Shown: in pieces, positions 1 through 13,600 of the stretch
Numbering within the stretch: position 1 is the first letter of the stretch
How the letters are laid out: every line of letters starts with the position of its first letter
Assembly: GCA_024734555.1 (NCBI GenBank)
Contig: JANPWX010000080.1
Span: 5,106,164-5,170,163, forward strand
DNA: 64,000 nt
Source of the DNA: Trochalopteron elliotii
Lineage: Eukaryota; Chordata; Aves; Passeriformes; Leiothrichidae
Reading direction: 5' to 3'
Program-made: the position numbers and the translations under genes
Notes under the pieces: model-generated
Seen by the model: only the letters and a program-made list of their open reading frames with translations
The model's database searches: none
Told to the model about the DNA's origin: nothing

Positions 1-58
1 ATCCTTTCTTGCCTTTTGGGTATGAAGAAGAAATTTTCCATCCTGTGTCTCTTTGCAG

Positions 59-97
59 ATCAGAGCAGATCTCTGAGTGATTCCCTCAAGACAGCTC
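59..97 (+). other. possible 39-base micro-exon, unproven
   Basis: A pyrimidine-rich stretch ends in TTTGCAG at 52-58, a good splice acceptor. A consensus donor GTGAGT lies at 98-103. The 39 bases between keep a reading frame, and the same frame stays open to a TAA at 127-129. No protein family is recognised in the 22 residues. Acceptor and donor matches are common in 64 kb of DNA, so this may be chance. It could also be an exon of a non-coding transcript. It lies at the window edge, so its upstream context is unseen. Confidence 0.12.
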
Positions 98-453
98 GTG
101 AGTTCTCTGACAAAGAAAGAATTAATTAATGTGGATTTTTTTTTCCTGGCTTGATACTAAATACATCTATTTATGTATCATTAGCAAAATTCATTGACTT
201 CATCCAGATTTTGTGTCTTTTCACTGAACACAGCTGCTATCTCCAAATAGTATTTGATAAGTCTATTCTTTTAGTCGGTGGTATTATCTCTTAGAAAAGG
301 ATATTAATGCACTGCCTTTGTCTCTCATTATGAATTTGAGGACCTGATAAGGGTAGAGATCATCAAACATCAGAGCTGTAATAATTTTATTTTTTTTTTC
401 ACCTAAAACATTCCGTGAGGTTTTTAAAAAATGCATGAAGCTCTGGCCTCTTG

Positions 454-970
454 ATCATAGAATGGTTGAAGTGGGAAGAGATGCCTCTCTGGAGATAATC
501 TACTGCAAATACCTGCCCAAAGCAGGGTCAGTGAGAGCATGTTGCTCTGGGCAACATGTCAGGAGGATTTTAAATATCTGCACAGATAGAGATTCTTAAC
601 CTTCTCTGTTTAACCTGTTCCTACTTTTGATCATCTGCACTGGAAAAAAAATCTTATATTTGAATGGAATTTCCAACATTTCAGTTCATTTGTCCTGTGG
701 GCACCATGAAGAAGACTCTGACTACATCTCCTTTACTCCCTCCCATCCAGGTATTTTTGCACATTGGTGGGATCCCCCTGAGCCATATGTTCTCTGGGCT
801 GAAGAGTTCAAGTGTCTCTTCACACAGCGGATGCTCCAGCTCATCTGTCATCTTCATGGCTCCTTGCTAATGTTTATTCATGTTAGGGATCTCTGTGTCA
901 CCAAATTGGACACCAGTTGAGATCACACCCCAGACAAGCTCATATCTTCCCTGGAGAGAAAAGGGCATCC
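454..970 (-). mobile_element. CR1 LINE, truncated 3' end
   Basis: Read on the plus strand, the copy starts with ATCATAGAATGG, which is the reverse complement of the CR1 3' terminal repeat. It continues with the usual CR1 tail landmarks: GCTCTGGGCAACATGT, then a GGGCTGAAGAG block, a GGATGCTCCAGCTCATCTG block and ATCTTCATGGCTCCTTGCT. The copy is therefore inserted on the minus strand. It is a 5'-truncated, strongly diverged remnant with no coding capacity. The boundary near 970 is approximate. Open frames at 627-920 and 664-870 fall inside it and are not genes. Confidence 0.85.
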
Positions 971-3900
971 CTGGAGTTTTTAGATTGCAGAGGATGGAAT
1001 TTCTGAATTGGAATAGATAAGGTTTTTTCTGCTAACAACTTCCATGTAAGTGCTGTTCTTAGAAAACTGTGATCTATAATCTGATAAATTAATTTTCCTG
1101 TGTTTTCCTCAGAGTAAATAGGCCTGTGCTTCTTTAGGTAGTATTTTTATGAGTATATTTTTATGAGTACCATATTTGATTGTGCTTTAGAAGGACATAA
1201 ATATTTTTTCCTCCAGAAACTGGAAGAATAAGAGATGGGTGGTAAAGTCAGTTTGCAGGGTTAAAATATGATTCAGTGTTCCTATCTAAATCATATACTG
1301 ATGGCAATAACGATCTGTCAAAACATATATCTTCATAGTCATTTTCCCCCTCCTCATTCAGATGTCAGGAACCTAACACAGAAGGAGAAGGTATGAGTAG
1401 AACAGCAGGTGACAGAATCACTCACACTTTCTGACCCTCAGTCTTCCAGATGGACACCATCCTCTTGTAAACATTCTTTGAGTTATTTTTTTGTAAATAA
1501 TGTCAGGTAGATGCTTACTGAATACTCAGTTGTGTTTTCACAGCTATTGGACTGCAGTACAGAATATTCTTTCTCCCAGGCAAGGATGATAAGGAATGCA
1601 AAAAGGCAGCACATCTAAATTCTCTGTCACTGCTGGCTTCTTGAGCATGAGCTCACACACACCATGGACTTTGAAGATACAATGATTGAATCTGTGCAGA
1701 GTGGAGAGAAAAGATATTTGAATTCTATAACCTAACGTTGTCTTTAGCAAGGACTAATATAGGACATTAAAATTCACCATGGTTGAGAATGCATGGTTGA
1801 ATGTGTTGAAACTTTTTTCTCTAAAATAGCCTTTATATGATTTTTTTTTCCTAAATAATAACAGAATAGAGCATAAAACAATGTTGCAAGCCAGTGTCGC
1901 TATATGGTGTGAGGTATAATTGATGCACTGTGACAGAGAAGGCAAAAAATATGCCCAAGGATAAATTTCTCACTAAATTGACTGAAGGACAACAAAAGCC
2001 ACAGGAAAAAGAAGCTGGAAATATTGCCTATGAGAAATATTTTATTTATATTCAAATATACTGCCACTTTTGTACTCTCACTAAGCCTACCACACACAAT
2101 GTTTGCAAAAACATCTGTTTCTCCCATACTTTAGCTCAATATTCTTTATTGCAATTTTTTGTCTCCCATCCAATCAGTAATTTTAATTATTTCCATTATC
2201 ATGTACTCAGCTAAGAGTTTCGTTTCAGTAGATTAGACTAAATCAGTTTGCTTTCATTATTTTCTATTTGTTCCACTTACTGCAAATTGTTCTCTTTGGT
2301 TGTTATTATTTTTCATTAAGTTCTTTGAATTCTTCAAATCCTTTCTTGAAATACCCAGCAATGCACGTATTTAAACTAAATCTGTTTTCTAAAGTTATTT
2401 CATGCTTTTAGTTTTCACTGCAAGGCAAACAGAAACCAAATGACAACATGCTCTAATTCCTCTATTCTAAAATCTAACACCCAGTATCCCTGGGGACAGA
2501 GAGACACTTTCCTTCCTCATGGGACTGTTCCACCATTTTCTTTTTCTTCTCCTCCTCTACAACATGATTTCTTAATATTGGAGACGATGTCTTCCCTTTT
2601 AGCCTCCTGATGCAAAGTTTATGTATGTATTACCTACATCTTTCTTACAATGTGGAGTGACCCTCAAGATACTCATTTGGTTTTCTCAGCCAGGAAAAGT
2701 ACATGTGAGGCTCAGCCAAAAGCAACAAAAAGGCAACAGAAGACCCTCAAGCAAAGTAATACCTCTTCTGAGCACACCATGTGGCATGTCCAACAAAAAA
2801 TGTAAAAGCAGCCATGTATCCTCTACCTTTCCCCAGGTCTATGAGATACATAAACCTCTGGCTGTTGTGACTGTCCCCCTCCTGTACATGACTGCCTTCT
2901 GAGTTCTAGGTGGCTCTGCCTCTGCAGCCTGCTCTATCTGCATTACAGTGTGTCTCTGCCTCAGCGAACTTTGATTTCTAGAGCTTGATGTCTCACCTCG
3001 TTGACCTATTTCAGGATAAGGGTGCTGGCAGTCCCCTGCATTGTGAGATGCAGCTGTAACTCACACCCAAGGAGGAGTCTCTCCACACCAGGCTGCATTC
3101 ACACGGGAGTCATTTCCTCAAATCAAATACCTGTAAACAAATTATTCTGCTAATTATTGCAACTCCCTTGCACATCTCATAAAAGATCAAGATTCCTAGC
3201 TTAGCTGGTAAGGTTTTTTCTTAGCACAATCAATTTGTTCCAGTCTGTTTTATCACTAGTTTTAAATCTACTATTTAAAGAGAATAAAAACTACAAGAGA
3301 ATTTAAACTACATAGGTTATTTGCTTATAAAATACATTTTGCAAAGATGGATCCAGGAAGGTTTTTGGAGATAAATACTAAAGCATTGCCTATTCTCAAT
3401 CTCCAAGGACTGAAATTTTCTGTGAAGTACAAAACTCGTTCCCACAGTTGTCATGGATTTCTGGTATCCTACACAATAGTAATTTAATATCAGTAACAAG
3501 AAACAAGAGGCAAAGATGCACTGAATGAACATGTAGTCAAAAACATTTCAGAAATAATTGATTTAAGTGATTAAAGAAGTTGAAAGTGTACAATAGATGT
3601 GCATAGCTTTACCTGGCTTTAGAGCAGAGGCAGTATTGACTGGCTGGGCTTAGCACAGCACAAGTCATCTCAGGTATATAAACAACCAATGTCACTGTTA
3701 AAAGGCTATTTTCTGTGTGTCAACAAAGTACGAAAGAGAAGATAGAAGAGAGTAGATTCAACAGCAGAGAGGCATGTCCATGCAGAAATTATTAATTTTT
3801 TGTTGTGAGGTAATTTCAATCAACATGTCCTGGATATGCTCGTAATGATTCAGCCGAGTCCTTTTCCTATCACACTGAAAAAATGTGACAAGGAATGAAC

Positions 3901-6900
3901 AAATGACAGAACTTCCCTGCAAATACCAGTCAATCTTGATTGTACTTTCATCTCAGGGCATAGCTGAGCCTGTGAATGGAGCAAGTCCTTGAAGACATCT
4001 CAGCATAGCAGATGCATGCAGAACTGCCCAGGAACTTCTGTGAGGTGAATGGGGGGAAGGACTAAATTCCACACATGTTGGCATTTCATTAATGCACATG
4101 CAGAGCAAATGTAAAAATTTTTATATTCGTTTGAGATATCTTAACATTTCATTGATACTCAGTACTTAATATCAAGAAAAATCTAAAATTTGGAAACAGA
4201 GTGCCTTTTCAAACATAATATTTTTTTCTTAACCTCATGGCTGTCATTTTTTTTCTGATCCTATTCTTCCTCCTTGAAGGTCTGCTGTTACTTTTTCATT
4301 ACCTTTTTAATTGTCTTCATCTATTGAGTCAAAATCTGAGCCTGCAAAACACTGGTGTTTAAGTGTACAATATATAGCACAAAAATTCATACTAATTGTA
4401 ACAGAAAAATAACGTAATCATAGCATAGCAAGAACTAGCAAATTTGAAACAATTTAATCACGTCAGTGCTGCAGAGCTGCACACAACACTGTGTCACAAA
4501 CTTCCATCTCTCTCCCAAGAAGTACTACTTTGTTTGCAGCATCTTACACACAAGAAAACCTGATGGGAATGTGTTTGTTTTAGGCAGGTGTGCCATCACA
4601 CTGCAACGGTGTGCTGCTGAGGAGAATTGGATGGCTCAGTACTGTCTGAAGGACCAGGCATAAAAATTAACCTGCACATTTCCTAAGTGAGACAGAACAG
4701 CTTGTGATGTGCTAATTTACAAATGTGAGTTTTTGACAACATATTCAACTTATGTCCCATAAGCTGTGCCATTAGACAAGAAGCGAAACAGATGAGAAAG
4801 GGCAGGAGGGAGTGTTTAACTTTCCATGACTCTATAAAGGGGAGGAAAGGGCAATTTAACTTTGAGAGTGTGCTAAGAGGGTTAATTCAGGAGAAGTTCT
4901 GCAATTTATTCTCCTTCTTCATAACGTTGGACCTTAGGGCTTAATGTAATGGAATGTGATTTAGAGTTCTGAATGTGCTAATTTTGTAATTCAGGTGTCC
5001 TGTGGAGAGGCTGTGTTCATGCCAGCTGTCTGGGGAATTAAATGCAGCTGATTTGTGTTGGGGAAAATGTGAGGTTTGCTTCAGGCCAAAATTGTTGTAA
5101 AATTTAAACCAGTGTATTTTTCTCTCTCCTTAATTTAAAGTATGGGATACAGGTGGGCCTGAGGGGAATTACCAAGGGCTCCCACATACTTCCTGATGTT
5201 TAGTATAGAAAATTCTCATATTGTTAGATTACAGCACTGGATAACCAACATAAAACCAGTTTTATTTATAACACTGCTCTTCTGTTTTCCTTGTGTCCTG
5301 CTTTGGGTGTTCCATCTTCATCAAACACTAATTAAAGTAGGATTTTGAGTCTCACGCTCTCTGCAAGGATGAGATGTCTATCTAATGGCCAATTTCTTCA
5401 GAAGAAACTCGTGTGCTAAGTAGCAATTTGATATTCCTCCACAATAGGGATCTGGGGTGGGAAAGTGGTTCCCATAATATTTTTGAGTCAAACTGGATAT
5501 TTGTGACTATTGCTGTGAAATTGTGAGTTAACAGTGCCTGTCAACCGTAAGGGCTGTGCTCAAGTGTTGGCTCAGCACAGCCAGTTGAGCTTGCCAGGTG
5601 AATAACACAGCCCTGAATTATTTATTTATTTCAAAACGTGTCCTGAGGATATTACAAAATGTGGTCCTGGAAACACAGGGCCATGTTTTTGGTTTATGTA
5701 AATCAGAGTCGCTCCATTTGGTTTGGTGCAGCTGCGCTGATTTATGCCAGCTAAAGAGCTGGGCCACTCTTCCTTGGGCTATGGAAATGCTTGTTACTCT
5801 AGAAATGACTCTGCATCTAAATGGCATTATCACACCATAACACCTGACCTGAAAGGTGAAATTGGTTACTTTTATTGAAATCAAAACAATTATATGTCTA
5901 TCTTTACTGCTTTCCTTGAGCTACCTCAGGGAAACATTTTAGGAAAACAGGAAGATGAAGTTGCCTCTCTTTATGTTTTTGCAAGAGTACTGCTTTTTGG
6001 AAATACAGCAAAGACCTCATAAGAAGGTTAGAAATGTTGGTGAACAGAAAATAAAAGGTATCTGCTTTGGTTTTTTTTCTCTACCTCCATCTTAGTCCCT
6101 TTATCACATCTTTGTGCAGATAAACGTGAGTACAATTTCTTAAAATTAAAAGCAAAATGCTTGGAAAACAGAAAACTCAAATATGCTAATAGCAAAGCAC
6201 AGTGAATAAAAGGATCTACCCAAACCAGCATCTGGAAGTCAGGCAATTCAGACATTCAGCACATGATACCTATGTCCATCAGACACATTTTATGATGTGC
6301 TTTTAAGCAGCAATATTTTATATTTTGCTAGAGAGAAGATGGAGTTTACAGAAAATACAAAGGAAGCAGTGTGCAGAACTGATGTATGTGCTCCAAAGTA
6401 ATGTTAAAATCAATTTCTATTATACAGAGAATATATATGAGCTGATTTTATTTTGTTCTGTTTAAGCATGACTTAAAATATCTTCTTCACAAAATCAAGA
6501 TGCTGGTGTGTGAGAATGTGGTCACATATTAATATTCCACTAATATCTGACAGATAAAATTTCATTTCTAAAAGGGCAAAGCCTGACACCATGGCACAAA
6601 CACCTTATTCCAGAGTGGATAAGATAGAAGATGAAAGTTGCCCTTAACAGAAATCAAAATTGTTTAAAATTGCAAAATGGTCACACTCTGACTTGACCAT
6701 GTTTCAAAGCTTTGCATGTTGATACATTCAGTCTCTGCCTTTATATTGATTCAAAGTTCAAGAAGTTTATGACAATCCACTCTCTCTTGTATTACCAATG
6801 ACTGTTGAACTTAGTATCAGTTTTATGTAACCTGGATGTAATCCTCTTGTTGTCATTTCCCAGTTAAATTATCCAGTCAATAGCTAATAGTTTTCTTCCT

Positions 6901-9731
6901 GTGTCACTTTTGTAATGAATATCTTTTCCTGTTCTTAAATTGCCAGTGAAATGGTTCCCCAGAAGTGAGAAGTCAGTCACTATTGAATAAGACCTTATCT
7001 GCATAACTATCAGATAATTAATCTGAATTGGCTATTTAAATAGTGGAGCTAAATCACTTTAAGACTTTATTGTGGACATTTGTATTCAAAATTAAATTAG
7101 TGCTAATATGATTTTATTTCCTTCACTTCACAATATGATAACACTTTGTTACACTACTTTCTACTGTAAGTCTATCAGACTTTTTAAATGCGGAAAAATA
7201 GGCTGTAGGAAGGAGCATCAGTTATTCAATGCACATCATTTCAGCATCCGGTCTTAATTAAATTAAAGATGAAGAAAAGTATATGGGGTAATAAGCTATT
7301 GAATGTGAAGATGTGAAATGTGAAATTGAGGTCTTGACCACTTTGCATAAAAGTATGTCCAGATTACATCTCTGAAGTGCTGTTGCTGTTTTCAGTGAAG
7401 AATAGTCTTCCCTCCTGTTTAAACTTCTGTGGATTGTTTTTGAGTTTCACACCAGGGCAGTTCTATTTCAGCTTGTAATTATCCATTCTCCATTGTTTGC
7501 ATAAGTGAAGTGATGCCCGTATGTCATTCTGGTTTCTTCAGAAAAAGCAGCTACAGAAGTACAAGCTCTTACTTACCTCATCCAAGACAGACACTGGGCA
7601 TCATGACAAAATATTCTGCCCTTTTTCTGACATGTGAGTTTATCAGAAAATAATTGTTAGATGCTTCATCTGCAAATTATAAATTTAATCCAAGCCTTTT
7701 TCATTAGAGCTAACATATTTCGCCTTCAGCCAGAAATTTGCTGTTTCTACCACTGGTTATGCCCAAGGATTATTAATATTTGGCGTCAAGCTCAATTTTC
7801 TTTGGTGACTGTAACAGAGATCAGCCTTGTTTGATCCCTTGCTTTTTCTTTAGGGAAATTAATTTCAAATGATGCAGCTGAATTGAAGAACTGAGAATTT
7901 AAATTTATCTTCTCTGCTGGGTGAAGGAGGATGCATATTTATGACAGGAATAGCAAACTCTAAGTCTTGATTTCCCATATTTTATTACTTGCCACCACTA
8001 GCAAAACTTCAATGCTCTCAGCAACAGCATTTCTAGGAGGTTTTAGAGGGGTTTTGTAAACTCTTATATCTAAGAGTTAGTAGTTCTATCCCAGAATTTG
8101 ATAAAGGAATATTCTTCTGCTTTTATTAATTGATTTAATCTTTGTCTTGAATTTTGTCATAGACGTGTGAAAAAGAAATGTGTCTTCTGTTCCCCATCAT
8201 TTTTATCTTTTTGCCCTGCCTTGTTCAGTGTCCAGCTTCTTCAAGTGGAGTTCATGTACTTTCGCTTTGCTTTGTCTGTATGTCAGGTATTGACACAGTA
8301 TTCATTTGTAAATCTCTTTGAAGGCTACCAATGGAAAAAGACAACACCGAAATTAGTTGACAGTATTAATATTGCCTTATTAGGCCTGAAATATAAAAAG
8401 AAATTTGTTCAAGGCTTTTTACAACCTCCCCTACCAAAGAATATTGTCTTCTTGTGAGCTGCGCAAGTCACCCTTGGGTTAGAGACTGATGGGCTCTTCC
8501 ACTCACTCATTGCCTGCTTCAAGCCCAGAGAGCCACCACATTTTCTCTTGCCTTCAAGATTGAGTGATACAGAGCAGACATATGCCCTCAGCTTCCTAAT
8601 CAAGCTAATTAATGGTTTTACTTGGGTTTCTTGCATCTCCCCTCATCCACAGTAAGGCATATATAGTAAATATAACTGTTGTACCTTCTTGACACTTCTC
8701 CTACAAACACAGCTTCTGTAAAAGTCCTGGAAATGCATCTAGTGAGAAAAATGGGCCCAGTCAGGAAATCCCTTCCTTCTAGCCTATCTAGACTTGTGTT
8801 TCCTTTCCCCAGTGGCTCCCATGTTGAAGGCAGGATTAGCTGTAGAGGGGAGAGACAGAGTTCTTGAGCACAGCAGGGCAGGGGTGCCTTGAGCTTGTCC
8901 CGGGTATGATGGTTCTGCACAAATCCCCTGCCCATGGGTCATCATAGGTGTTACTGGTAGAGATGGTGCATAAGCCCTACAAAAACATTCATCCATGCAA
9001 AAGGAGGAAGAGGAGAGCCAACATCCTAGTGTGGGTTCACCTACATATTGGTGAAGGAATTTTGTTTAATGCCATCTCCCTTAGCATACTCTTTTTTTTC
9101 ATTTTAAATTCAGCAAATGCAACAATCTGTCTTGTCCTGACTCACCCATAATTAGCTGGGCCAGCAATGGATACTAGCAATGGAATTAGGGACAAAGTTG
9201 CTCCTAATGATTAGAATGCTTTTTGCCACCTCCCCTCTCTTGGCAACATCACAGTGAGAAATGTATGGTTATTTCAAGGCCTTTTGACATGGGGCTTCTG
9301 TAAGAAGAATTCAAGCATTCTGAGCAACTGACCCTGATCATGCTGTTTCTTCTGCTTACAGAGCCAGTTTTGGTCATAACTACAAAACATTTAAAATGTC
9401 TATAAAACTGATAGGACATTAAAATGACATGTTTCCAAGGTGTCTTTTTATTATTGCTCTGTGTCAGCCATGGCCATGCCCACTATGTTATAGAACTATT
9501 CAGCAGATCTGCCCAGATGATGATGATGCTTTTTCAAAAAGCACTTTGAATTTAGAATAATAACCACAATCTGCTACAAGACAAATGTTGATGAAAAGAG
9601 GATGCCAGCAACAGAAAATGTGACAGAGCTGGAACTTCTATTAGCAAAGCTGTGTGTGCAGCAGTGTTATTCACACTTCGAAGTGCAATCTCCTTCAGAT
9701 AGCACTGCCTTCTGATATGCAGTGTGGGCCT
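971..9731. other. non-coding, mostly AT-rich DNA
   Basis: No supported gene. Open frames are short, overlap on both strands and show no recognisable domain. A perfect tandem pair of 14-mers lies at 1142-1169. Nothing else stood out apart from small A/T-rich low-complexity patches. By position this is upstream DNA or the first intron of the ADGRL4-like gene whose exon lies at 44395. Confidence 0.6.
1142..1169. repeat. perfect tandem duplication of a 14-mer
   Basis: The unit TATTTTTATGAGTA occurs at 1142-1155 and is repeated without change at 1156-1169. Two identical copies suggest a recent slippage duplication. No function is implied. Confidence 0.9.
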
Positions 9732-9791
9732 GATCTAAAGCCTATTTAATTCAGTGGACTGATTCCCAATGACTTTAATGGGCTTTGGATT
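9732..9791. repeat. decayed palindromic interspersed repeat
   Basis: The left arm at 9732-9758 and the right arm at 9764-9791 are imperfect reverse complements. About 20 of 27 aligned positions match with one gap, and the spacer is 5 bases (CTGAT). Each arm has an AAAGCC core (AAAGCCTATT on the left; AATGGGCTTT on the right, whose reverse complement is AAAGCCCATT). From memory this resembles a palindromic repeat widespread in sauropsid genomes, with arms like CTGATCCAAAGCCCATTGA. I cannot name the family securely. It looks old, given the arm divergence. Confidence 0.5.
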
Positions 9792-10624
9792 ACACTCTAA
9801 TTGCACTGATGTACCTTTTAGTAAAGCTCTTAGTTATAATGAAGCTCAACAATGCTGTTTGTTTTTCCCTCATTTCCAGGTGTTAATATTTTCCCTCTCG
9901 CCATCTAAGCAAAGCCTCAATTATCAGGGAGGAGAGGGAAAAACCCGCTTTTCACCAACGGCAGTGATCTGCTGCACATAGATCACTAATGCTCAGTGCT
10001 GAGTCACAGCAAGCAAGGTGATGATTATAATGTAACGGTGGTTAATAAAAGCAAAAGTGCAGTGGCATTTCAAGCCTGATTTGACAAGAAATGTCTCCAA
10101 GCGTGAACGGCCCACTCTAGTGAGAGAACCCAAAGTACCTGTGAAATAGGAAATGACCGAACGTGATATGGGACCAGAGTTCAGGGGGAGGAAAGATCTT
10201 ACGAGAATCAATGAGAGAATTTCTCCTTTGCTTGTAAAAACAGAAAGAAAACAACTCATAGTGCACAGGGGCACTGACAGTTTCTAGAACTTTTCTCTAA
10301 AATTATAAACAACAAAAATCCTGCCCTGGTATTTCTGTTTTGAACAGGCCTTGTAAAAGCTGGGGTAAATTGTCTTTCCCTCCCTGTTGGGCAGCTCCCT
10401 TGAGGACAGGGCTGTATCCTTCCACTATAAACAAAAGATAGATAAGATGTCCTGTGCTTATTCCTGTGATGTAAAACAGCATTTTTGGCAAAACACCAAC
10501 ATTTACATCGTTAAATTCTCATCTGAAAATTAAAAATCATCTTCCCACTGGTGAGATGGGATACTCCTGTGACAGCTACTTGCTAACTAAACATATTGAC
10601 ACAAGCTGCCTATAAATTAATTAA

Positions 10625-10636
10625 TTGCTTAAGCAA
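10625..10636. repeat. 12-bp perfect palindrome
   Basis: TTGCTTAAGCAA is its own reverse complement. It sits in an AT-rich stretch with AATTAATT just upstream. The TTGC and GCAA half sites recall C/EBP half sites, though with wider spacing than usual. A short palindrome like this can occur by chance. Confidence 0.6.
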
Positions 10637-13600
10637 ATTAAACAGATGGAAAATGGGTAATCAGCTATCGGGGGGGAGGGAGGAATGGACAGTCAGGGAC
10701 ACACACAGGCACACTGCTGATGATAGCATTCCATTTCTCTTCCTGTGGTCTTCTCCTTTCTAAGCAGAGAATTTGGAGTTTTGATCATTCAATAAACACT
10801 GTGGACCAGCTGAAGTCAAGTGGTAGAAATAGATGAAATTGGATGAACCACAGATTTTGTTTTACGTTCTGACAATAAGCAACAGATTTAAGCAAACCAA
10901 AAATTAGAGAAAAAATACAGGTCCACAAATACTGAAAACTGGAAAATGTTCCTTTTATGAGTTTTCTTCAAGATAAGGAATTTTTTTTCTTTTACCTTGA
11001 GCAGAATATTCTTCCTCATTTAAAGAATATTTAATTTTTTGAGCCTGTTTCAAATGAAAAATTAATTTCAAGATAAAAATTCAGAAATGTTCTCTTAGAA
11101 AATCTCTAAGTGAAATATTTTGGCATTTCCATTAAGGACTATTTCAATTTTAAAAGATGTCAAAACAAAATGTTTCATTTTTTGAGTTAAAATATTTTCA
11201 TAAGTCAGCCTGAATTTGCTAATAAGTTTTCTCCTCCCACTCAAAAAGGAATGGGGACTGTTTGTTTGAACAAGTTTTTTAGCTAATTTTTTATTCATCA
11301 TTTTCTTTTTGGCTCCACCCTTGATTCATGTGAGTAGTTTTTTGATGTGGAAAATACTATTTTACTTAAGGAAAAGTACACTATCACTCTACACTAAGGT
11401 AGAAAGCTCGATGTGAAAAAGAAAATGGGTGAGATGGACCAACAGAAGGATTTGATTATTAAAATACGAGCAGAAAGCATCTTACATACTCGGGCAGGTA
11501 ACAAATCCTTTGAAGAGGGTTTTTGAATTTCCATATCTCAGTATTTCAAAGTTTGCCCAGAAAAGGGATGTGTATTCTGTACAATATTTCTACCCACAGA
11601 TTTTAAAGTATGTTATTATTTCTGTGTACAGAAAAAAAAAATAAAAGTTCCAGAATCTGAAAAACCTTAAGAAATGAAAAAAAAAATCTCCCTCTAGTAA
11701 AAATTACTCAAAGATCTCCAAGAGTTAAAAAGTTTAATAAGACTTACATCTTCAAAATCTTTATGAGACCAAAACTGCCAGAAAATGATGTTTCAGCAGC
11801 AAGCATCTCTCTGCACGACTATGAATCACTGTTGCTATTGTTGTTCTTATAGCAGGAAGACACAGTATCTGATGATAAGTCCTTCTATTTTTTTTTGCAT
11901 TCCAGTTACCTGCTGTGTGAAATGCCTATACTGAGCTGTTATTCTAATTCAGTAAAGGAGCTGTATAATGTTACTTGTTTGATGCTGTTTTTCAGGCTAC
12001 AGTGTAGCACAGTTGTTCTTGTAAAACATATAAAAATTTATTTTCAGTAATATTGTATAAAACTATGATAAATGACATCTAAAAATTTGTTTTGTTTTGA
12101 AGTAGTTTAGAAGAAAAACTCACTGTCCTGTTTTTCATAGGGAATTTCCTCCCTCCTTCTGCTTTTTTTGCTGTACCTATTATGCAGTAGCTGGGTAAGA
12201 TATGTCCATCTCAGTGAAATGTACTTCAAACTTAAAATCCTAAATATAACACCTTGATCTCTTAGATTAGTATTACTTACCTACTTGTGTATGCCACACC
12301 CTTTATGCACTTAATCCTTCAAATATTAAGACAACCATGCAATATTTACTCATTTTAGCTCTTTGGTATATGATGCTGGACAGGAATTAAACTGTGAGCC
12401 CTAGCCTAAATAAAGGCTTCAAGACAAACCTATAGTTCAATTTCTGTTGCAGCCATAATAATTTTCAAATGTTTCCACCAAAAAGAATTTAAATTGAGTT
12501 ACCATGGAAATATTTTTTTTTCAGTCCTGTATCTAAATATTCATCACTTCAGTTGTCTCCTACTTTGCCTACACTGCATCACCGGGCTTTTTTCTGACAG
12601 TCACTTGCTTTCCCTTCCATGACCTGCAGCACTTTATTGTCATTTGCACTCACTTAAAGTGCACCAATGGTGTCTATTTTGTAGCCAGTTAGGGCTTCTG
12701 AATAGGTAATTTACACGTTCCTTTGGTCTATGCTTGGCCTGGCAGCTTTTCTCTTTAAATGCTGCTGTGTTAGTGGAAGCTGCAACAAATAATCAAAAGC
12801 TTTCTACATTAAGGATAACTGAAATCTTAAAATTTCCATTTGCTTTTAAAAGCATGAAAATATGTAGGTTAGTTAACATTGATAAACTATATTTCCAGTA
12901 ACACTGAAATGAGTAAAGGGCCCATGGTGGATCACACACTGTTAGTATGGAGTTTGTTTGATCTTGGTCATAGATGTATTATTTTCTTCTGAAGTCTGAG
13001 TGTAATTTACTTGTCAGGTTGAATGGTCAGAGAGAAAGTTGTTCATTGACCCAAAGAAATGTATGGTGTCTTCATGAGGATGCAGAACATAAAAGAGTCT
13101 CCTTCTTGGGAAATATTAGAGTTGATAGGGAGTGTTTGAAGAATAATGTGTCAAAGAGACTGACAGCAGCATGGACAAAAGGAGGAAGGGAAATAGAAGA
13201 TGAGAGACTGAATTTGTTCTCTTTGGGATTTCACATTTAGGAATTTTAACAAAGAAAGGGTCATTATCTGGGCAGCATAACTTCCTGGACCCATCTTTTA
13301 TCTCTTCTTGTCCTTTTATGTAATTGAAAAAAAAGGGGTCTTTCACACAGACAAACAGTAGAGAGACTGGAGGAAACACGATGGACAGAGGAGGAAATCC
13401 CTGTGGCACAGCTTTTCAGGGCTTCTCACAGGGTGGAATGTGGCAACCTCTCACTTGCACCCAAGGTTCACTGCTCTTTAGAGTCTCCCTGCCCTTCTGA
13501 AACTGGGAACTTTTTTGTAACACTCTTTTAATGTTCTTCTCTCCCTCTTTTTTTCCTTTTTGCTAGTTGCTAGGCTTCTCAAGGACTGTGTTAATTCTTT

